From Physcomitrium patens (lineage: Eukaryota > Streptophyta > Bryopsida > Funariales > Funariaceae), in NCBI RefSeq assembly GCF_000002425.4, contig NC_037255.1:13979626-14043625 (forward strand): DNA of 64,000 nucleotides, given 5' to 3'. The notes beneath the pieces are model-generated. The model saw only the letters and a program-made list of their open reading frames with translations. It was not told where the DNA came from and did not search any database. Shown piece after piece: positions 23,711 to 35,200 of this stretch. The translations under genes and the position numbers were made by a program. Every line of letters starts with the position of its first letter. Positions within the stretch are counted from its first letter, which is position 1.

Positions 23711-24840
23711 TATTAAGATTTTGAGAGATTTTCAAAGTTAGTAATATACTAGGTGGATTTAGACTTTTAAATTTAAAAATAAGTTTACAAATTTGAGGAT
23801 TTTATAAATTTTTTAATATATTTACAAGTAATTTTTTTTGCAATTTGTGATTGTACTTGTTATAAATTTTTGTGAGAAATTTGACATTAATTGAGTAGAT
23901 AGATTGAAGAGTATGAGAGTTTTTGTGGATTATGGTCTTAGATAATTGAAACTAGGATTAGTGAAAGATTTTGTGATTTGATAATATTTGCTTATTTAAT
24001 TAAAGCAAAAATTAGTGAAAGCAATTTAGACTTAAATATCTACAAATAATCTAATTTTTGGAGCAATTGAACAATTCAACAAGGATAAATCTTTGTTGAG
24101 AGATCAACATTCAAATTAAAGAAAGAGGGTGGCCAACAATCAAAAGATTTTGAGAGCTTTTCTTTGAATTAGTAAGTCCGATTTTTTTCAAATTTTTTAT
24201 GCTTATTAATTATTTATTGATTGAAATCTAAGTAAAATTTTAGTTAAGATCTATGGTTCAACTAATATTTATTGAGATTTCAAACATCTATAGTAATTAA
24301 TTAAGATTTATTTAGAATTTACTAAAGATTGATTTAAAATTTAGGATTTGATTAGGATTTAATTAGAATTTAAGATTTTATTAGGATTTGATTAAAATTT
24401 GATTATAATTTAAGGTTTCATTAGGATTTGATTAAGGTTCATTAAGATTTTAATTAAGATTAAATAAAGATTAGAATTAGGATTTATTTAGGATTTATAT
24501 AAATTTTCTATTTTAAATATATTTTTAGAATTTGTTTTTATTTCTTAATTTTTTTTATTTTTAATATTTCTTTAAGATTATTGTTATTTATTTAATATTT
24601 TATTTTTATATTTCTTGAAAATTTCTTTAGTATTTTTCTTACAGATTAATTTAAGACTTTTTTGTGTTTTTTTTGTATCTTCTTTTAAATTTACTTTGGA
24701 TTGGTTAAAATTTAATTTGGATTATTAAAGATTACTTAGAGTTTATTTAAGATTCTATTAGAATTAGTAGGATTGTTATTGTATTTATACTTACTTTCCA
24801 CAACTAGATGCTCAATGCATTCTTAAGCAAGAATTTACAT
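23711..24840 (+). repeat. R repeat (LTR-like) copy 1, 5'-truncated
   Basis: This segment shares an ordered series of blocks with 27141-28480, 41090-41916 and, inverted, 54802-55850. The shared blocks include AGATTTTGAGAG near its start, a block with AAGCAAAAATT, and then a long array of degenerate AGGATTTGATTA motifs (about 24285-24500). It is read as the LTR and leader of the second Gypsy lineage, because copy 2 lies directly upstream of gag-like sequence. It is an old, diverged copy whose left part is missing. Confidence 0.55.
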
Positions 24841-25589
24841 AATATGATAACGTGCATTAGCTTTTATACAAGAATCAAAGCAAAAGAATCATGGCAATAT
24901 CCCATTGACTTGCAAACATTGTCACTAAATACACTCAAGAGGATGTTAGTAGAATCTAGCTAATTTTAAAAATTACCTAACATATACTTGAGGCAAAATA
25001 ACTCTATCAATTGTAGAAATGGCAAAAGAAATTAAATACAATTTGTTTCAACAACAACACAATGACCAATTAAATACATAACCAACTCAAATAGGTCCAT
25101 GTTTTGGATGTGGAAATAATCACCAAATTGGTGATTACATTCATGTGCAATAACAATGGATAAAATACCAAAATCAACTAACCAATGTTAAAGTAAAATA
25201 ACCATCATTTGTAAAAAAAAGAACTCCATTTATTGACAATATTATATAAGCATTTGAGCTAATCAGCCTTAATAGAAAACACTTGACAAAATGGAATGGA
25301 AATCCTATAATTCATATATTTTAAAACATTGGGAGTTGTTTAAAAAGATTTGTGAGTAAGTACAACAAGAAATATGCACAAACCAAGCTTTAAAACCAAC
25401 TAATATCAGCTTTGGCCAAAATATAATTACAAATATATTTAACAATAATGTAGATACTATTACATTAACTTAGTTATTCAAACTCAATTTTACAATACTA
25501 TCTTATTTAAAATACAGGGTCCACTATTGTATGGTAATATAACTATATAGTTAAAGAGGAAAGAAAAGCTTATATTGTAGAGGAGCTTA
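24841..25589 (+). mobile_element. Gypsy gag fragment with zinc-knuckle remnant (fossil)
   Basis: Broken retroelement coding remains lie directly after R copy 1. On the + strand near 25095-25150 the translation resembles a retroviral-type zinc knuckle (CFGCGNNHQIGDY). The remainder is too decayed to name. It is consistent with an internal fragment of a + strand element bounded by R repeats. Confidence 0.4.
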
Positions 25590-26139
25590 AATGAAAATAA
25601 TTCAAAAAATTATCTTAAAATATAGATAATAGATAAGGAGGTAGTAAAAATTAATAAATGTTAATGTTGCCTTCTTGAAAAAGAGACTTCTACTTACTTT
25701 GTAGATGCATAAGTGAGTCAAATTCAAGTAATTGAGATAAATAATTAATATAAATACTTTTAAAAGAAAATTAAGAATAGATTTAAGCAAAAATCGCCTT
25801 GAAATATAAAGAATTGATACTCAAAGAGGACTGACTGAGAATTGTGAATTATACAATTAACTCACTAGTTGTTTTAATACAAAAAAGATACTTATCGTGC
25901 CTAAAGTTACTAATTAGAGAATTGATGTAGAAATCAGAGATAAAATAACAATTAATAGGATGTAGTGGCTAGAATAGGTCTTTTGCAAAAAAAATTGAAA
26001 AAGAATTTTAAAAAAAAAAGTAATTACTTCTTTAATTTAGCTGATATAGATTTACAACATTTTTTTTTAGTAGATTTACTCCATTAAAAACTTAATTGGA
26101 TTGGGAGTGAAATGTGAACTTGAAGTGGCTAATTCAAAA

Positions 26140-26310
26140 AGAATTAAAAGAAAATAGAAAAAGAAAAAAAATAAAGGATAGGAGAAGTAGAAGAGAGTAG
26201 GGAGAGAAAAGTAAAAATGGAAGCAAAAGTAGAAAAAGAAAGAAAAGATTAGGAAAAAAAGAGGAGAAGAAAAAGAAAAGAAAACGGAAGAAGGATTGGA
26301 AGGCTAGAGG
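26140..26310 (+). repeat. Long purine-rich tract
   Basis: In 26161-26280 I count about 10 pyrimidines in 120 bases, so the + strand is some 92 percent A or G. The bias continues to about 26310. It lies inside the 1.3-kb insertion. Mirror-like purine tracts of this kind can adopt triplex structure, but no mirror symmetry was established here. Confidence 0.75.
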
Positions 26311-26484
26311 CTGCCTCCAAATTTCGGTAATCTCCCTATCGATAGGGGTCAGGGCTGCCCCGGATCCACTTTCTGTTGGTTTTTTTTTTCCCTTCTCCTG
26401 CATGAGCTTCGTTTTTGACGGATCTCTCTTCCTGTTTTGATCTTTTTTGCTTTTTGAGCTCCAGAAGTTTTTGCTTAGATCAAA

Positions 26485-26713
26485 TTGGATGAAAATTTTG
26501 TATTGGATGAAAATTTTGTATTGGATGAAAATTTTGTATTGGATGAAAATTTTGTATTGGATGAAAATTTTGTATTGGATGAAAATTTTGTATTGGATGA
26601 AAATTTTGTATTGGATGAAAATTTTGTATTGGATGAAAATTTTGTATTGGATGAAAATTTTGTATTGGATGAAAATTTTGTATTGGATGAAAATTTTGTA
26701 TTGGATGAAAATT
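26485..26713 (+). repeat. 18-bp minisatellite, 12 identical copies plus a partial
   Basis: The unit TTGGATGAAAATTTTGTA repeats 12 times without a change from 26485 to 26700, followed by 13 bases of a thirteenth unit. Because 18 is a multiple of three, several frames on both strands stay open through it. Those open frames are by-products, not genes. The perfect identity contrasts with the decay around it. Confidence 0.97.
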
Positions 26714-28290
26714 AATACCATATAAGGAAAACAATAAAAATAAAAATCATTCCAAAAATCAAAGAAGGATCATATAAAAATCTCTCTTTTTGATTTTTGG
26801 GATACTTAAAGGATCATACTTAAAGTATGTGGTCTTTTGAATCCTTAAAGTAGGCTTATATGGTGGAGAAGGTTGTTAAGTTTGAATTTGATTAATTAGT
26901 GAGGTTGATTTCTCCTAACAAGAAATAAGAAGAATTTTTAATTAATCAATCTATAAGTTAAGTAGTAGTGTGAATTAGAATAAATCACCTATTAGAATGA
27001 TTTATTTTAGCTCATATTAAAAGTGTTATAGGACTTCTTGAACACTTAATCAAACACTAATAGGAACTTATTTAAAAAAATTGATAGTTAAAATTGTAGT
27101 AAATTAGGATAGACTTTCAATTAGTAAGCGTTTATTAATTTGAACCAAAGTAGAAATCAGACCATGAGGTACAAAGCCATGCACCTACAACAACTTTAGG
27201 ATTTTTTGGTTAATCAAAGAGTAGGATTTGAGAGCAAACTTATAAGAAGATTTTTAAAAGTTGATTTTATGTGATATAATGGCATATTGAGATTTTGAGG
27301 GCTTTTCAAAGTGAGAGATGTATTTAGCGGATTTGGATTTTAATAAATAAAAAAAATCACAATTTTAAGGATTTTTTGAGTGTTGTAATATATTTATAAG
27401 TAAAATTTTATTAGTATATCATTGTATTTGTCTCAAATATGTTTGAAAAATTTAATGTTAATCAAGTGGTTAGATTGATGTTTATGAGAGTTGTTGTGGA
27501 TTATCATCTTGGATAATTAAAATTTAGAATTAGTAAGGGTTTTTGCAATCTTGCAATATCTACCAATTTGATTTAAGCAAAAATTGGTGAAAGTTATTTG
27601 AGCTAAGAATTCTAAACACTAGCAAATTTTTAAAGAAATTAAATAACTCAATAAGAAGAAATTGCTATTGGAATATCAACGTTTGGATTGGAGAAGGAGA
27701 GTAGTCAACATTTGAGCAATTTAGGAGCTTTTTCTTTTGAATAGATAAGTCAAATTTTCTCAAAATTTATATGCTTATTACTTGCTTGTGGATTGAAATG
27801 TAAATAAAATTTTCATTAAATTCAATAATTCAATTAATATTTATTGAGGTTTTAAAATAATTATAGAAATTCATGAAGATTTACTTAGGATTTTTTTGGA
27901 GTTATTTAGGATTTGATTAGAATTTGGTTTGGATTTAGAATTTGATTAGGATTTGATTAAGTTTTTTTTTAGGATTTAGGGTTTAATTAGAATTTAATCT
28001 AAGATTTCATTAGAATTTAGTTAGGATGTAGGATTTAATTAGGATTTGATATAGGATTTGGTTAGGATTTAATTATGATTTTTTCTAAAGTTTGATTAGA
28101 ATTTAATTGGGGCTATACTAAGTTTGATTAAGATTTATCTAAGATTTATTTAAGATTCATATTTTTAGTATTTTTAAAGAATATTTATTATTTTTAATTA
28201 TTTCTATTTTAATATTTTATAAAAAATATTGTCATTTTTTTAAGTTTTTTATTTTTTATTTCTTAATAATTTTTTTTATTTTTTTCTTTG

Positions 28291-28332
<42 letters not shown>

Positions 28333-28480
28333 TATAGTTTTTTTTAAAATTTCTTTTAAAATTTGATTAGGATTTTTAAGGATTACTAAGAATTTATTTA
28401 AGATTCTATTAAACATGGTAAGATCTTATTGTTCAATAGCTAGGTGCCTGGTGCATTCTCAAGCAAAAATTCACATTATA

Positions 28481-31264
28481 CAATATATTTGGTGAATTTG
28501 ATGTAAAAAAGTTGAAGTGGAAGGTATTTGGATTTTTTGGTTTATTTGAATAATAAAAAAAGAAAGCAAGAAAATAGGAGGAATTTTGGGTGGTATTTCA
28601 ATTAGTGCTTTAAGTATTGGAAGTGAAGTTACAAGTGGAAGGCGAAGTATATATTTTGATCCTAACTTTAAAAGTATATTTGAGGTTTTTTTTATTTTTT
28701 TTATTTTTTTATTTTTATTTATTCAATAGAAATAAGTGAAAGATTGCAAAGAAGATATGACAAATATGACTTTATAAGAATTTGACAATAAAATTGATTA
28801 ATTAAAAAAAAGATATTATAAGATATTTAAGGTATTATATTAAAAAAATAGAATTGAAGCATATTTTTGAAAAGAATATTTTTGTGTAGATTGAAATACC
28901 TAAAAAAGATCTTCAAGTTATAGAATTATTGAGAAAATTTAAAAGTAAATATTCTAATTTATCAAAGAAGGAGAAGTAATTACTACATTCAATCAAAGTG
29001 GAGCTTTTTCTTCAAGCAATTGATAAAGAATTGCAAGAGAAGTTGAAAATTTTGTTTGAAGATAAAGAAGAAGAAGAAGAAGAAGAAGAAGAAGAAGGAT
29101 TGAAAATAAATTGAAAGGAAGTGGAAGAGGCAATAGGATTGCTTACAAAAAGAAAAAAGAAAAAAGACAACATAGGTAATCTAAAACTATTGCAAATATC
29201 TAAGACAAAAATGCCTATTAATCATTTATTTCTATGATTAAAATTTTAATAGTTACATCAAAAGAAGAAGAAATGAATATTAATGAAATTATATGTAAAT
29301 GAGAGATTTGCAAATAAAATTTACAAAACTTGAGGGGAAGAATCAAACATTAAGAATATTAATAAGACAAAAATCAAGATCAATAGAAGGATAGTGTATA
29401 GATACATGTGATGTGATAGCATAGATCATTTAAGAAGGAAGTGTGAGGATTTTACATAAGCACTACTCTAAGGAGTTGTTTTTTTCAAAGATGGTATGAT
29501 ATACTTAAAGGAGAGTGGAAAAAAATTGGAGACAAACTTTGATAAAGGAAGAATGAAGGTACTTATAAGAGAAGCATTTAAAGTTTCAAGGAATAAAGCA
29601 TCAACATATTGTATAAAAATAAATCCAAGCAAATGTCTAAGCATAAATTTTGAATTTTCAAAAGAATCTAGTTCTTTGTGGTCAAGTGTAATAAATTATG
29701 CTGATTTATTGTTTTACAAAAAATAATTTAAAATATTTTTGAAAAAATATTTTTCAAATTATTAGATAGAATAATTCAATAGATAATTTATCTACTCATG
29801 CACATATTGCAAGAAGTCATTATGAAGTGTTAATAGAGTAAAAACAAAAGAAAGATGAAAATAATGAAAGGCCATCAAAAAAGACTATAAGGAAGAGAAA
29901 GCACGACAACAAAAAAATCCTATGCATAAAGAGATAATAGAAAATGTTTGTACAAAGGAAAGAAATTTTGTTTAAATAAAAACGAGAAAATCCCCTACTT
30001 ATAAATTATAATTGGATATTGAAGCTACTATAGATTTGAAGGAGATATTAAAAGAATATATTTTAATTGAAAAGAATGAATTTATAATTAGTGAAATTCT
30101 AAGAATTGCAAAGCATGAATTTCATGAAATTATTATTAATACAATAAAGAAAAAAAGATAATCTATAGGAGATATTATGATATCAAATACTTAAGGAACA
30201 AAAGCAATGAGAAGCAATGTAGATGAAGAGGTTGAAATGAAATTTTTGGAGATGTTTCACAAGTTAGATTTACAAAAGAAAAAGATGAGATTTAAGCTTC
30301 TAATCATTATTTTTAAAATCATTGAATAAGAAATAATATGAAAATTTGATAAATTAGAAGAGTTAGAAGAATCAATTGTAGCATTAATTAATCATAGTTT
30401 TGAAATCAATTTGATGTCAAAAGAGCTATATATGTAAAAAAAATATGATAAGATCAACAAATAATTTAAAAAGAGATTTATATGAATTTTATCCAAATAA
30501 TAAGGTAATGATAGAGATGTTATTTATAATTTTTTTTTATATAAGATATATCTACATATGCTATTATATTAAAACAAACATATATTATTGCCACATGAAT
30601 GGAGACAAAGATTATGGATGATGGTGTAGCCTATATAAGAATAAGAAACCAAGATGGAAAGAAAGTAATTTAATTTTTAACTATTTGTGCCAATCATGAA
30701 AGATATTACTATAAATTGAGAGAGAAGCCATTATCAAATATGTTTTTTGAAGAACTTGAGGATTTTTACTATACATCATTGCAAAGCAAAATTGCAATGG
30801 ATTAGAGAAAAAAATACTTTCGCTTAATTTAAAAAAAAGATATTATTTACTAGACTTATTAGATTGATATAAGATTATTTATTATTATTTAAGAATATTG
30901 ACAAGATAAAAAATAATGAAAAAATATTACATTAAAAATATTAAAAAAAACTTGAAAAAAAATTAAAAATTGATTGAAAATAAATTTATTTCAAGAGCAT
31001 TTGAAGAAGTAGATTTAAAAAATATTATAAAAAAATTAAAATTATTAATTTTTATTCTAAAGAAATTTATGATAAAATTTAAAGATTTATAGAAAATTTA
31101 AGTCACAAAGAAGTATATGTTGAAACTAAATATAAATAAATACAAAAAAATATTAAATTAGTAATTTTGCTACTACCATTAAATTATAAAAAAAAGAAGT
31201 AAATAGAGCATCTACACAATTAAATTTAAGGGATCCTAAGAAAATAGGTATAGAATAGATATTA
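28481..31264 (+). mobile_element. Second-lineage Gypsy element, gag to start of RT (fossil, interrupted)
   Basis: This is a heavily decayed + strand Gypsy element with many breaks, too many to count usefully. Gag-like sequence lies at about 28510-29200, including an LFLQAIDKELQEKL-like segment. Protease-like sequence (EINLMSKELYM) lies near 30400. Sequence just upstream of reverse transcriptase lies at about 31100-31250. A GAA-repeat sits at 29066-29097. The 5' LTR would be R copy 2. The element stops at 31264, where the inner element begins, and it resumes at 40328. CG dinucleotides are nearly absent, which suggests great age. Confidence 0.6.
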
Positions 31265-32005
31265 GTTCATTTTTGTAAGATATTGGTAAAATAGATTAAT
31301 AGTCCATAGAATAGTCAGTTTAGGAGGATGGATGATTGATTCAGTTATTATAGGATTACGGTTAGAATTTGAAAATCAATAGAAATTATATAAGAGTTGT
31401 AGAAGTTTGTCGAGGGGCCAGATTGTGATAGTCATGAGCCGGGGTTAAGCTTGGTGCTTCCTCTTTGTTTCTTTTGTTTTCTTTGTTGTTGAAGAATAAT
31501 AGATAGTTTCTGAATACTAAGAAGTGAGTCTGTGGAATAAATCAGAGATTGATTTATGAGTTATTGATTATGTAATTGGAGTATTCAGTAATTTAATTAT
31601 ATGAGAAGTTATTGGAAGATTCATTATGAATGGAAGATTATGATTGTTGTTTATTGAAAGTTGTGTGTGTGTGTTTCAACAGAGGAAGTCTGAGATTACA
31701 GGAATTTTGTGAATTCAGATTGGTTGGAGTGAAGTCTGTTATTCGTGGTGTTGGATGGAATTTATTGAGTTTTGAGTGGTCTTTTGAGAGTGCAGGGTTG
31801 TACATTGTGGTTATCAGTTGATGAAGGAGTATTGTTACTGGGAAGAAGCATTGTAGTGTTTCTTAGTATTTTAGTGGTTCGAAATACAATTAATTGTATG
31901 ACCTTGGCAAGTCAAATTCATACGCTTAGTCTTTCCCTATGTTTGAATTTTCCTATACAGGTTTATTCTAGAAAGAATTGTAGAATAAGTAAAATGACAA
32001 TCACA
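31265..32005 (+). repeat. Probable 5' LTR of the inner element
   Basis: The right edge (ending ATCACA) is set by the primer-binding site that follows within a few bases. The left edge is set by the junction with the interrupted element. No partner LTR was found downstream, so the identification rests on position only. Confidence 0.45.
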
Positions 32006-32009
32006 TTTT

Positions 32010-32027
32010 TGGCGCCGCTGTCGAGGA
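32010..32027 (+). other. Primer-binding site, tRNA-Asp type
   Basis: The sequence TGGCGCCGCTGTCGAGGA closely resembles the TGGCGCCGTTGCCGGGGA site that Tat/Athila Gypsy elements of plants use to prime from tRNA-Asp. It lies directly after the presumed 5' LTR and about 250 bases before gag-like sequence, as expected. Confidence 0.7.
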
Positions 32028-32261
32028 TTGACAATAGCTTTGAGTGTTAGGAATTAATTGCCGGATGAGTAGATGGGAAATAGGAAGCACATTCAGTAGT
32101 ATATAATGAAAGATTATGGTTATTAAGAATGAGAACATTGCAGTAAAGAAAATACGCCAGTTGAAAGAAAGACAAGAGAGAGCAGAAGCAAGAAAATCAT
32201 TGTAAAACGAGCAAGAATGCAAGTTAAAAGGAAGCATTGACAAAGTTGGATTAAGCCATGG

Positions 32262-35200
32262 TTGCATGCCTGTTGGCATATCCGAGCATATCCAAAAACT
32301 GACCGTTCTTTAATATTTCAGACATATATATCATTAAGAAAATTGCCAAGAGCACTCGCAAGAAATTTTGTCAACAGTCCAGGGTATCTCTTGAGCTCGT
32401 TAACTGCAAGTAGAAGAAACACAGAAGAATTGGATACTTCGTTGGGTACCTTCCCAATAGTAGAAACTGCCAATTCTATAAAAACTGGTTCCATAGAATG
32501 GCATAAATTGCTTGTCAATAAGGGCCAATTCAACATATTTCAAAATCCATCATTTTTACCTCCAATTCAACTAATAAACTTATTTAAGAATAATAATAGT
32601 AAATTGAGAAGGTTGGAAAGTCTGAAAAAGATAATTGGAGAAGGCAGTGGTAATTTTAATAAGAGATTAAGCAGCACATTGTTCTCTTCAATGGCGACAA
32701 GTGGTCCAACGGTTCCAATAATAGTACAAATAGGTGACGTGAGTGATCGCACAATGAACGTGGCTCCATTATCTACTTTTAGGGGCTTTTCGGATGCAGA
32801 TCCCAATCAACATTTGTCTCAGTTTCTGATAACATGTGTAGCGAATAATGAAAGAACTGAAGGTATTTGATTACGATGGTTGCCAACAACCTTAAAGGAT
32901 ACGACGTTTGAATGGTACAACCACCAACCAGTGGGTCAATTTCTGAATTAGGAAGCATTAAAGAATGCATTTTTAACCCATTTTTTATCAATAGGTTTTG
33001 AGGATTGTCTTCGAGAGAGGTTAATGAATAGCAAAATGATCCTAGGAGAGTCAGTGGAATCTTATTATGGCCGGGTGGCTAATATACTCAGTAAGTGGCT
33101 GAATCACCAAATGCTGGATGTATTTATCTTATCCATATTAATCAATAGTTTGCAACCACCAGAGTTAAAAATATTTATGAAGGAAGTTCAACCCGTTACG
33201 GTGTTTGCATCCCTTAATAGAGCCAAGGTTTGGGAGGAATGCCATTATGATCAGTTTTTAACTGCGGAAACTACGTTTATTCCAATTCAAGGCAGTAATC
33301 AAAATTTGACTTGGAACGGATCAGTGGATGCTTATCCACAAATGTTAGATACAAGGACCAATTCCGGTTCCAATATTCAAGGGCCAGTTAATGTCACCCC
33401 ATTGCAAGCTATACCATCGAATGTAATAACAATATATGCTCCTTATTTTCTGTATCAACAATAAGTGTTAACTGCAGCAGAGTTATCAATAATACTAACT
33501 CCAAAAGATTCCAATGAAGCCTTGTTGTTGAACCTGACGAAGAAAATGGAGGAAATGGCCATCAATATGACCAAGGATAAGGAGAAGAGGCAAAAGCCTA
33601 CCAATACTAGAACCAATGTTTGGTGTAGTAATTATAAGGGCCATGGTCATTTGGTAATAGAATGCTCTTCATCCTCAGAAATGATGGATCAATGTACATT
33701 TTATGGAGGAAAGTACTTAACAGCTAATTTTTGGAATTTGCAAAGGCAACAATAATTTAATAATTAGATCATGATTCCACCAACTCACTAGGACGTCAAT
33801 CAATTTCAATCGAGAAATATATTTGGATGGAATGAAAATCGATTTAATTGACAAAATCGAGCATTCAATAACTTTTAAAGTTCCAATTTTAATCAGGGGT
33901 CTACATCAAACCTCCAGAACCACGGAAAGGAGCAACAGAAGTATCAACAATATGCTCCATTGGCATCATCGAACCAAGTTCCTTCCGTTCTAATGGAACA
34001 ATCAGGATCATTTTCTAACCCTACATGGAATAAGCCTAGTAGGTATATACCAATGGAGACACTCAATATGCCGGATAGGGGTGCAAGAAGTCTACTTCAT
34101 TATTTTTGTTATAGACAGATTGGCCATTATGCTAATGAATGTCCCAATCCCAGAGCTAGTGACGATTATGCACCAATTTGTGGAAATTGCAAGCAGTTGG
34201 GCATACTTATTAGCAATGTAATGCTCCATTCAATTTCAATAATCGGGATCAGCAGATCCAAAATCAAGGAAAAATAGAGGAGATAAATCAAGGGCCTCAA
34301 GATTTTTCGATAAATCGGGTGGAATGTCTCCAAGCCGTTCTTACCAAGAGTCAGCAAAAAAAAAAGGATCAATTCAACATTTGGGTGATCTTGAAGCAAA
34401 GGGCCAATTTGACCCAATTATTGGGACATCCAATCCAGGTCCTATTACAGGCCTCTTATCCAGTATGTGACCTACCTCGATTGGGTTATCCAATGAGGTA
34501 CTATTTACAGAGGCTTCGGATCCATTTCAAGCTGTTCTGTTCTTGATGCCATTTCAAAAATCGTCCTATCTATTGAAAGATCCTCTGGGAGGCTTCAATT
34601 TCAAGGAAGCTCCGTCTGCTGTTTCAATTCCGAGTCCAGGGCGAAAGAATATCTTATCTCATGGAATTAAACTCAAACCAATGAAAAGAAAGAGGGCATT
34701 AGGTATTATCCTAAATATGGAATCCTATGACATATTGAAGGATCTCGATGCTATTCGACCTTCTATTTCTATGAAGCAACTTCTAGCAGTTGCACCAGAG
34801 TGCTCTTCTATATTGAATTCATCGTTAACATGGCATAGGCAACGTAATAAGGAAGTTTGTGAAGTCAGTTTGAATCCTGACCCAAGGGCACCAACCATTG
34901 ATGTTTCGATTGACAGTGTTAAGATCTCGGGTGTTCAAGTGGATGGTAGTTCCAGTGTCAATTTAATGAACTCTGATACAATGGATGTTTTAGATTTGGA
35001 ATATTAAGTACCCACGACATTGATATTACGGATGACAGATCATAGCTAGGTTAAACCAAGGGATATTTTACAGAGTGTTCAAACTATAATTGCTGGTATT
35101 GCATATGCAATTAACTATATCATCTTTTGGCTACAACATTTGACTTTATCGTATCCAATTTTATTGAGACAACCGTGGCTTTATCAAGCGAAGGTTAAGA

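Larger units (their letters stand above)
25851..27140. mobile_element. 1.3-kb insertion inside R copy 2
   Basis: This block has no counterpart in R copies 3 and 4, which read straight across its position, so it arrived later. Edges are approximate; TGAA occurs at both sides and may be a short target duplication. It contains a purine tract, a GC-richer patch at 26290-26460 and an 18-bp minisatellite. A long - strand open frame across it (26134-26721) is low-complexity and probably not a gene. It could be a solo LTR of another family. Confidence 0.5.
25590..28480 (+). repeat. R repeat (LTR-like) copy 2, split by an insertion
   Basis: The left portion is 25590-25850 and the right portion is 27141-28480. 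Aligned with copy 3 (40870-41916) and the inverted copy 4, the two portions are continuous once the intervening 1.3 kb is removed. Together they make about 1.6 kb. The repeat leads straight into gag-like sequence at about 28500, as a 5' LTR plus leader would. It includes a degenerate AGGATTTGATTA array (27850-28150) and an (AT)n run at 28292-28328. Confidence 0.55.

Noticed and set aside
24285-24500. Interstitial telomere repeat
   Set aside because: The motif AGGATTTGATTA only loosely recalls TTTAGGG, recurs in every R repeat and is better explained as part of that repeat.
26134-26721. Long open frames on both strands across the minisatellite
   Set aside because: They are produced by an 18-bp unit whose length is a multiple of three, plus a purine tract; the translation is low-complexity.
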